Positions 13,971-19,134 of a stretch of DNA of 21,819 nt are shown one piece after another. The stretch spans positions 1 through 21,819 of the forward strand of contig JANOET010000063.1 in assembly GCA_031413415.1 (NCBI GenBank). The letters are read 5' to 3'. Every line of letters starts with the position of its first letter. Position 1 is the first letter of the stretch. Source of the stretch: UBA668 sp031413415. Its GTDB lineage: Bacteria > Actinomycetota > Acidimicrobiia > Acidimicrobiales > Ilumatobacteraceae. A program made the position numbers and the translations under genes. The notes beneath the pieces were generated by a model. That model searched no databases, was not told the DNA's origin, and was given only the letters and a program-made list of their open reading frames with translations.

Positions 13971-14912
13971 GTGCGCATCGTCACCGATCTGACCGACGCC
14001 CCGTTCCCCGGGGAACGTGCGGTCGTCACCATCGGCGCCTACGACGGTGTGCACCAGGGCCATCGAGCTGTCATCGCCGAGGTGCGCCGCCTCGCCGACA
14101 TCGGCCGCGCTCGATCCGTGGTCCTCACGTTCGACCGGCACCCGGCCTCGGTGGTGCGCCCCGAGAGTGCGCCGCGGCTGCTCACCGATCTCGACCAGAA
14201 GCTCGAGCTCCTGGCGTTCACCGGTGTCGACGCCACCGTGGTGGTGCGCTTCGATGTGGAGCAGTCCAAGGAGGAGCCACTGTCGTTCGCGCAGCGCGTG
14301 CTCGTCGATCTGTTGGCCACGCAGGCCATCGTCGTGGGTCAGGACTTCCATTTCGGTCGCGGGCGCGGCGGCAACGTCGCGACGCTGCGCGAGTTCGGCG
14401 CGGCACATGACTTCGAGGTGCATCCGCTGAGCCTGGTGGCCCGCACCGACGGCCCCGACGAGCCGGTCAGTTCCACGGCCATCCGCCGGGCGATGGCCGG
14501 CGGCCAGGTGGAGCTCGCGGCCGACATGCTCGGGCACGTGTTCGAGGCCCGCGGCAAGGTCGTCCAGGGTGACCAGCGCGGCCGGCTGCTCGGATTCCCG
14601 ACGGCCAACGTCGAAGTGCCGAACGTCATCTGTCTGCCGTCCGACGGCGTGTACGCCGGCTGGTACCTGCGCCCCGACGGCAGTCGCCATGCCTGTGCGA
14701 TCAACCTCGGTCGACGCCCGACGTTCTACGAGCACGCCGACTCGTCGTTGCTCGAGGCGCATCTGCTCGACTTCGCCGGCGACCTCTACGGCGAGCACGC
14801 CCGCGTGCAATTCACCCACTTCCTGCGCAGCGAGCGCAAGTTCGAGGGCATCGACGCCCTCATCGTGCAGTTGAAGCTGGACATCGAGCACGCCCGCAGC
14901 GTGCTCGCCTGA
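13971..14912 (+). CDS. ribF: Bifunctional riboflavin kinase / FAD synthetase
   Basis: RibF phosphorylates riboflavin to FMN and adenylates FMN to FAD. The N-terminal nucleotidyltransferase domain has VVTIGAYDGVHQGHRAVI with HxGH at 28-31, LTFDRHPA, VVGQDFHFGRGRGGN and SSTAIRR at 168-173. The C-terminal flavokinase domain has GRLLGFPTANVE (PTAN at 210-213), DGVYAGWY, INLGRRPTF and the E262 region LEAHLLDF. The 313-residue length is normal. The open frame runs far upstream through truB in another register, but homology begins at the GTG 13971, which has a TAGCGT box 8 nt before it. It is convergent with the binding-protein gene, with only 21 bp between stops. Confidence 0.95.
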   Translation: MRIVTDLTDAPFPGERAVVTIGAYDGVHQGHRAVIAEVRRLADIGRARSVVLTFDRHPASVVRPESAPRLLTDLDQKLELLAFTGVDATVVVRFDVEQSKEEPLSFAQRVLVDLLATQAIVVGQDFHFGRGRGGNVATLREFGAAHDFEVHPLSLVARTDGPDEPVSSTAIRRAMAGGQVELAADMLGHVFEARGKVVQGDQRGRLLGFPTANVEVPNVICLPSDGVYAGWYLRPDGSRHACAINLGRRPTFYEHADSSLLEAHLLDFAGDLYGEHARVQFTHFLRSERKFEGIDALIVQLKLDIEHARSVLA

Positions 14913-14933
14913 TCTCCGGGCAGCCGCACGGGC

Positions 14934-16097
14934 TCAGGACGGCCAGATGACCAGGCCGCTGCTGTCGTAGATGGCGCTCAGCACGGAGTCATCGACCATG
15001 GTCGAGATGTCGGGGGCGATGCCGTCGAACAGGCCGATCGCGGCGTACTCGGTGACCTCGGCGGTGAGCTCGTCGAGCAGCGGCAGACCGGCCGGCTTGC
15101 CGGGCTCGATGCTGTCGTCGACCAGTTGCGACTCGACACGCCAGCGAGCGGCCTCGCCGTCGGGCGAGAGGAACAGCGGGTTGTCGTTGGCCTCGATCGC
15201 ATCGACCGCCACCTGGGCTGCTGCCTCGGGGTCGGCGATCGCGTCGGCGAGGCCCTTCATCGTGGCCCGCATGAAGTCGGCTGCAGCGGTGGGGAACTCG
15301 GTGAGGAAGGTGCTGTTGGTGTAGATGATGCCGAAGCTGCCCGGGATGCCGTCGTCGCTCGGGTCGAACAGACCGAACGGGATACCGGCGGCCTCGAGCT
15401 GCTTGGGCTCGTTGCTCTTGTAGCCCGGGAAGCCGACGATGTCGGGCACTTCGATGTGGATCTTCGGATCGAAGCCGTCGAGGAGCACGGTCTCGTAGTC
15501 GGTGCCCTCCACGAGACCGGCCTTGGCCAACATGGCCTTGACCGACGGCGTGATCGCTCCCTTCACGCCGATCTTCTCGCCCTTGATGGATGCCAGATCG
15601 GTGACGGCGCCGTCCTTGGTGATGAGTGCGTCGATGCCGGTCCGACCCTCGACCGCGAGGGCGACGTAACCGGCGTCGTTGGCGTCGGCGAAGTCGACCA
15701 TCTCGCTGAACGAACCGCCGGACGAGAACTGGGCGTCGTTCGCTGCGATCAGCGGATAGTTGTCGACCGAGAAACTCGGCGTGAGCTGTACGTCGAGGCA
15801 CAGGTCCGCGTAGTAGCCCTTGTCGTTCGCGACCAGCACGTCGACGATGGACGCCGACGCGGAGAAGTCGAAGCTCGACAGATAGATGATCGGTCCCGCG
15901 GCCTTGTTGGCCTCGCAGCGATCCTGCGGAAACGATGCCCCCGCGGTGACCTCGCTCACGGCCGGCGTGGTGTCGCCCGTCGTGGTGCCGGGGTCGGTGC
16001 CGGGTGTGGTGGTGTCGGCCGTGCTCACGTCGCTCCCGCACGCGGCGAGCAAGAGGGCGGCGGCGGTCAGGGTGGCGGCGCTGCGTCGGGGAGACAT
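14934..16097 (-). CDS. NMT1/THI5-type ABC transporter substrate-binding lipoprotein
   Basis: A 387-residue extracytoplasmic solute-binding protein. The lipobox LLAAC places the lipidated Cys at residue 20; a Thr/Pro/Asp-rich linker (about 24-47) follows. The mature part begins near GPIIYLSSFDF and shows ANDKGYYADLCLDVQL, LITKDGAVTDLASIKGEKIGV, GFPGYKSNEPKQLEAAGI and FMRATMKGLADAIADPEAAAQ, the pattern of the SsuA/ThiY/NMT1 family, whose members bind pyrimidines, riboflavin, sulfonates or nitrate. C61 and C99 could form a disulfide. The ATG at 16097 lies 12 bp after the upstream stop. It is the last gene of the cassette and adjoins ribF tail to tail. The substrate cannot be read from sequence. 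Confidence 0.85.
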   Translation of the reverse strand: MSPRRSAATLTAAALLLAACGSDVSTADTTTPGTDPGTTTGDTTPAVSEVTAGASFPQDRCEANKAAGPIIYLSSFDFSASASIVDVLVANDKGYYADLCLDVQLTPSFSVDNYPLIAANDAQFSSGGSFSEMVDFADANDAGYVALAVEGRTGIDALITKDGAVTDLASIKGEKIGVKGAITPSVKAMLAKAGLVEGTDYETVLLDGFDPKIHIEVPDIVGFPGYKSNEPKQLEAAGIPFGLFDPSDDGIPGSFGIIYTNSTFLTEFPTAAADFMRATMKGLADAIADPEAAAQVAVDAIEANDNPLFLSPDGEAARWRVESQLVDDSIEPGKPAGLPLLDELTAEVTEYAAIGLFDGIAPDISTMVDDSVLSAIYDSSGLVIWPS

Positions 16098-16109
16098 AGG
16101 TGGGCGAGC

Positions 16110-16904
16110 CTACCGATCGTGGTCGAGTGCGTCGAAGAGCGCGAGGACGTTGGCGGATCCGACGCCGACCCGGTGCCCGGTGCGAGAGATGAAGCCGAGC
16201 TGCACGCCGGTGGCCGGGTCGTCGGCGGCGAAGAACTGCTCATGCCCGTCGCTGTCGATCACGACCTCGGTGAGCAGCGGGGCGCCGGCGTCGGCCAGGC
16301 AGGCTCGGGCGTACCCCGCGTTGAGCACCTCGAGCGCGACGTGTTGCACGCCGCCGCCCCGTGCCGCGACATAGCGGCCGACCGCCGGCGAGGCGTCGGG
16401 GCTGACGAGGATGAACGTGACGCCGCCTGCGGACACCGCAGCCATGCCGACGTGGGGTTCGGCGAGTGGCACCTCGTGGAAGCCGAATCGGCCGACCATG
16501 CTGGCGGTCGCCGGGGCCAGGTCGGGCACGGCGACGACGACATGATCGACCCGACTGGCCACCGTGTCGAGTCCCGACGACCCGGCACCGACGGCTGGCT
16601 TGTCGGGGGCGGGGTCGGGGCGGTGTCCGGCGACCTCGATGCGATGCGTCTCGGTGAGTAGGACGCGGAACAGCTGCTCGGCGAAGTCGGCGTCGACCCC
16701 GGCCTCGATGGCCTGCTGACGGCGCGAGGTGACGACGTCGCGGACCCGGTTGGGTTGGATGATCGGAGTGCCGGAGTGCTGCTTCACGGCGGCGACGTCG
16801 CGACAGACGGCGAGTCGCTCGGCGACGATCGCGATGAGGGCGGCATCGAGTTGGTCGATGCGCGACCGCAGGTCGGCGAGATCGGGTGCAGGGGGCTCAG
16901 CCAT
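16110..16904 (-). CDS. Chorismate mutase (AroQ) fused to an HPPD-like VOC domain
   Basis: A 264-residue two-domain protein. Residues 8-93 match AroQ chorismate mutase: R13, R30, K41 and R53 align with E. coli R11, R28, K39 and R51; E. coli E52 is V54 here, and E90 stands for Q88. After a Pro/Gly linker, residues 118-264 match the C-terminal half of 4-hydroxyphenylpyruvate dioxygenase / hydroxymandelate synthase: RVDHVVVAV (H121), SPAVGRYVAARGGGVQHVAL (H188), and GFISRTGHRVGVGSANVLAL, like HPPD's E-I-I-Q-R-x-G...G-x-G-N-F-x-A-L-F. The HPPD ligand Glu is G237 here. The start is ATG 16904: homology begins there and TACCGT lies 8 nt upstream; the frame is open but non-homologous to 17141. It sits between transporter genes of one operon. 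Confidence 0.8.
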   Translation of the reverse strand: MAEPPAPDLADLRSRIDQLDAALIAIVAERLAVCRDVAAVKQHSGTPIIQPNRVRDVVTSRRQQAIEAGVDADFAEQLFRVLLTETHRIEVAGHRPDPAPDKPAVGAGSSGLDTVASRVDHVVVAVPDLAPATASMVGRFGFHEVPLAEPHVGMAAVSAGGVTFILVSPDASPAVGRYVAARGGGVQHVALEVLNAGYARACLADAGAPLLTEVVIDSDGHEQFFAADDPATGVQLGFISRTGHRVGVGSANVLALFDALDHDR

Positions 16905-16923
16905 CGCCGTGCACGGTACCCGC

Positions 16924-17697
16924 TCAGCCCCAGCTCGACCGTGGCGGCCGCTGCGAGACGTGCCATCGGAGCACGACCCGCTGCAGCATCGAGATGAGCA
17001 CGAGGAAGATCGTGCCGAGCAACGCCATCGCGAAGATGGCTGCCCACAGTGCATCGCCCTCGTTGAGCGCCGCCGCCCGTCGACCGATGTTGCCGAGTCC
17101 CTCGTTGGCGAAGTTGCCGCCCTCGACGAGGTACGCCGCAATCAGGGCGAGGCCCACGTTGTAGCGGGCCGCAGTGAACAGTGACGGCATCGCGGACGGA
17201 AGCCGCAGCCGCCACAGCACCTCGATGCGTGAGGCGTCGACCGACGCCAACAGTTCGCGGCTGGCCGGGTCGGCGCTGCGCATGCCGTCGACGGTGGCGA
17301 ACGCGAACGCCGGCATGCACACGAGTGCGGTGATGAACAACACCGGCGGTGTGCCCGAGCCCAACCACAGCACGACCGAGCCGATGTAGGCGACGAACGG
17401 CGTGACCTGCACGAGGATGAGCACGGGTTGAGCGGCGTGCTCGAGGAAGGAGGAGGCGGCCATGAGTGAGCCGACCGCCAATGCCACGGTCAGCGCGATG
17501 AGCAGTCCGCCCAGCGCGTGCAGCGCCGTCACCCCCGCCGCGCTGGCGTAGTCGCCGGCGTTGTCTACCAGGTAGCGAACGATCCGCGACGGTGCACGCA
17601 GGATGAACGGGCGCACGTCGTTGATGCGCACGAGCAGTTCCCACAGCCCGAGGAACACGAGGATGCCGACGACCGGCGCGACGACGCGGCGGTTCAC
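16924..17697 (-). CDS. ABC transporter permease, SsuC/TauC type
   Basis: A 257-residue inner-membrane permease of the BPD_transp_1 family, as paired with NMT1-like binding proteins. Predicted membrane segments lie near residues 5-23, 60-80, 92-112, 115-135, 180-192 and 218-238. The EAA loop that contacts the ATPase is at about 154-182 (DASRIEVLWRLRLPSAMPSL). PVLILVQVTPFVAYIG and LWLGSGTPPVLF follow the family's P...P...WFG.G pattern. The GTG start at 17697 overlaps the ATPase stop as GTGA, so translation is coupled. The chorismate-mutase fusion gene begins 19 bp after its stop. Confidence 0.9.
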   Translation of the reverse strand: MNRRVVAPVVGILVFLGLWELLVRINDVRPFILRAPSRIVRYLVDNAGDYASAAGVTALHALGGLLIALTVALAVGSLMAASSFLEHAAQPVLILVQVTPFVAYIGSVVLWLGSGTPPVLFITALVCMPAFAFATVDGMRSADPASRELLASVDASRIEVLWRLRLPSAMPSLFTAARYNVGLALIAAYLVEGGNFANEGLGNIGRRAAALNEGDALWAAIFAMALLGTIFLVLISMLQRVVLRWHVSQRPPRSSWG

Positions 17698-18449
17698 GCT
17701 CGGCCCCCGTGGAGCGCGTGGCGAACCTGGGAGCAGAGTTCCACGAAACGTGGTTCGTCGTCGATCGCTGCGGTTCGCGGCCGCGGGAGATCGATGCCGA
17801 TGTCGGCCACGATGCGGCTCGGACGGCTGCTGCTGACCAGGACGCGGTCGCTGAGCGCGACGGCCTCAGCGATGCTGTGGGTGATGAACAGCACGGTCGC
17901 GCCGCGGCCGTCGACGAGACGGGTGAGCAGCAGCCGCATCTCGGAGCGGGTGATCTCGTCGAGCGCCGCGAACGGTTCGTCCATCACGATGAGCGGGGCG
18001 TGGAGCGCGAGGGCCCTGACCAGCGCGACTCGTTGTTGCATGCCGCCGGACAGTTCGTGTGGGTAGGCGTGCAGGAACTCGCCGAGGCCCACTTCGTCGA
18101 GCAGGGCGTCGGGATCGTCGGCGTCGGTCGGGTTGGCCGACGAGTTCACGTCGAGCAGCAGTCGGGCGTTCGCGTGCACGGTGCGCCAGGGGAGCAGGCC
18201 GGGCGCTTGGGGCACCATCGCGACCCGCTTGTTGGCTCGGGCGTCGGCGGGGGACCCTGCGTCGAGGAGGACCTCGCCCGATGTCGCGGGTTCGAGCCCC
18301 GCGACGATTCGCATCAGCGTGGTCTTCCCGCATCCCGATGGCCCGATGATGCTGACGAAGCTGCCCGCCTCGATGTCGATCGTGAGCGGGTCGATGACGG
18401 GCAGACTGCCGTACACCTTGATGAGGTCGCGTACGACGATCCGGCTCAT
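17694..18449 (-). CDS. ABC transporter ATP-binding protein, SsuB/TauB type
   Basis: A 251-residue ATPase that powers the import system. Walker A GPSGCGKT is at 36-43, Q-loop Q81 in VPQAPGLLPWRTV, signature LSGGMQQR at 133-140, Walker B LIVMDEP at 153-159, D-loop AALD, and switch His H191. The sequence type is that of the nitrate/sulfonate/taurine group, agreeing with the permease and binding protein. ATG at 18449 is chosen because homology begins there and a TACACT box lies exactly 7 nt upstream; the frame is open to 18761 but overlaps rpsO. It is the first gene of the four-gene minus-strand cassette. Confidence 0.93.
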   Translation of the reverse strand: MSRIVVRDLIKVYGSLPVIDPLTIDIEAGSFVSIIGPSGCGKTTLMRIVAGLEPATSGEVLLDAGSPADARANKRVAMVPQAPGLLPWRTVHANARLLLDVNSSANPTDADDPDALLDEVGLGEFLHAYPHELSGGMQQRVALVRALALHAPLIVMDEPFAALDEITRSEMRLLLTRLVDGRGATVLFITHSIAEAVALSDRVLVSSSRPSRIVADIGIDLPRPRTAAIDDEPRFVELCSQVRHALHGGRA

Positions 18450-18456
18450 TGCCGCG

Positions 18457-18462
18457 AGTGTA
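18457..18462 (-). promoter_or_regulatory. Putative -10 box (TACACT) for the ABC/chorismate-mutase cassette
   Basis: The minus strand reads TACACT, 7 nt, then ATG at 18449, the leaderless arrangement. No recognisable -35 or operator palindrome accompanies it. It is divergent from the rpsO promoter 60 bp away. Confidence 0.5.
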
Positions 18463-18523
18463 GGAAGTTGTCGGCCGCTCGCGTGGAGGGAGCGTCGCCG
18501 AGGAAAGCCGGCCCGGTGGCCGA

Positions 18524-18529
18524 TAGTGT
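18524..18529 (+). promoter_or_regulatory. rpsO: Putative -10 box (TAGTGT) for rpsO
   Basis: TAGTGT would start transcription near 18536, leaving a leader of about 80 nt. That leader contains the small hairpin cggccgagcggccg and a purine-rich ribosome site (ggaaagggaagg). S15 represses its own mRNA through leader structures in several bacteria; whether this leader does so cannot be told by eye. Confidence 0.4.
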
Positions 18530-18614
18530 TGTCACGTCCGTCGGGGCCACACCTCCGTCGCGATGCCCCCGGCCGAGCGGCCGCTGGGCGACCTCCATCT
18601 GGAAAGGGAAGGCC

Positions 18615-18878
18615 ATGGCCATTGCTCCGAAGCAAGAGACCATTGACGGGCACAAGCTGAGCGAGACCGACACCGGTTCGCCCGAGGTGCAGATCGCGCT
18701 GCTCACCGCACGCATCAACCACCTCACCGAGCACTTCAAGACGCACAAGAAGGACCACCACAGCCGTCGTGGTCTGCTGAAGCTGGTCGGTCGTCGTCGC
18801 CGCATGCTCGACTACGTGAAGAACATCGACGTCGAGCGCTACCGCGCCATCGTCGCCGCCAACGGCCTGCGCCGCTGA
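18615..18878 (+). CDS. rpsO: 30S ribosomal protein S15
   Basis: The 87-residue small-subunit protein S15, which binds 16S rRNA at the central-domain three-way junction. Seen: the four-helix sequence with IDGHKLSETDTGSPEVQIAL, LTARINHLTEHFKTHKKDHH, SRRGLLKLVGRRRRMLDYVK, and the end IVAANGLRR; length and motifs are standard. The ATG at 18615 follows the purine-rich GGAAAGGGAAGG. It is followed at once by an intrinsic terminator, so rpsO is mostly transcribed separately from pnp, unlike a simple rpsO-pnp operon. Confidence 0.98.
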   Translation: MAIAPKQETIDGHKLSETDTGSPEVQIALLTARINHLTEHFKTHKKDHHSRRGLLKLVGRRRRMLDYVKNIDVERYRAIVAANGLRR

Positions 18879-18889
18879 GCACGATCGTC

Positions 18890-18924
18890 GGAAGGGGGCC
18901 GGTCCGCAAGGACCGGCCCTTTCC
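18890..18924 (+). terminator. Intrinsic terminator after rpsO
   Basis: A 10-bp perfect GC-rich stem (gggccggtcc with ggaccggccc) is closed by a GCAA tetraloop, flanked by an imperfect lower stem (ggaagg / tttcc) and a short T-run. It begins 12 bp after the rpsO stop. Confidence 0.85.
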
Positions 18925-18966
18925 GCGTCCCTGCACGGGTTCCGCCCTGCTGGCAGGGGTTGCTGG

Positions 18967-18972
18967 TAGTCT
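18967..18972 (+). promoter_or_regulatory. pnp: Putative -10 box (TAGTCT) for pnp
   Basis: TAGTCT lies after the rpsO terminator and would start transcription near 18979, giving a leader of about 155 nt. A 6-bp palindrome (ccctgc-tg-gcaggg, 18945-18958) occupies the -35 region and could be an operator or chance. Confidence 0.4.
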
Positions 18973-18985
18973 GGTCAGGACAAAC

Positions 18986-19064
18986 CAACCGAGCGGAACC
19001 TCATGGATCGGTTGTCAGTCGCGAGCATCGAACCCCTGTGTGACGCCCAGGAGTGCGTTCGATG
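18986..19064 (+). promoter_or_regulatory. Structured leader upstream of pnp
   Basis: Two perfect inverted repeats occur in the leader: caaccga (18986-18992) with tcggttg (19008-19014), and catcgaac (19026-19033) with gttcgatg (19057-19064), the latter extendable by a G-U and an A-U pair and containing an inner cctg/cagg stem. In E. coli the pnp leader hairpin is cut by RNase III and mediates PNPase autoregulation; a similar role here is inferred only. Confidence 0.5.
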
Positions 19065-19134
19065 TTGTCGACTGGGAACCGTCCTCCGCTCCAAGTGCCG
19101 GGCGCAGTGGCGCGCGGCGTGAAAGGAGCTCGTC

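Noticed and set aside
16905..17141. N-terminal extension of the chorismate mutase fusion
   Set aside because: It is Arg/Ser/Cys-rich, overlaps the permease gene and has no homology; the AroQ domain begins just after ATG 16904.
14934..18449. Cassette as a recent mobile insertion
   Set aside because: No flanking repeats, integrase, transposase or tRNA target were found, and base composition looks like the surroundings; only the gene-order break is unusual.
18450..18614. FMN or TPP riboswitch controlling the ABC cassette or rpsO
   Set aside because: The cassette appears leaderless, with its -10 box 7 nt from ATG, and I see no conserved riboswitch core in the rpsO leader.
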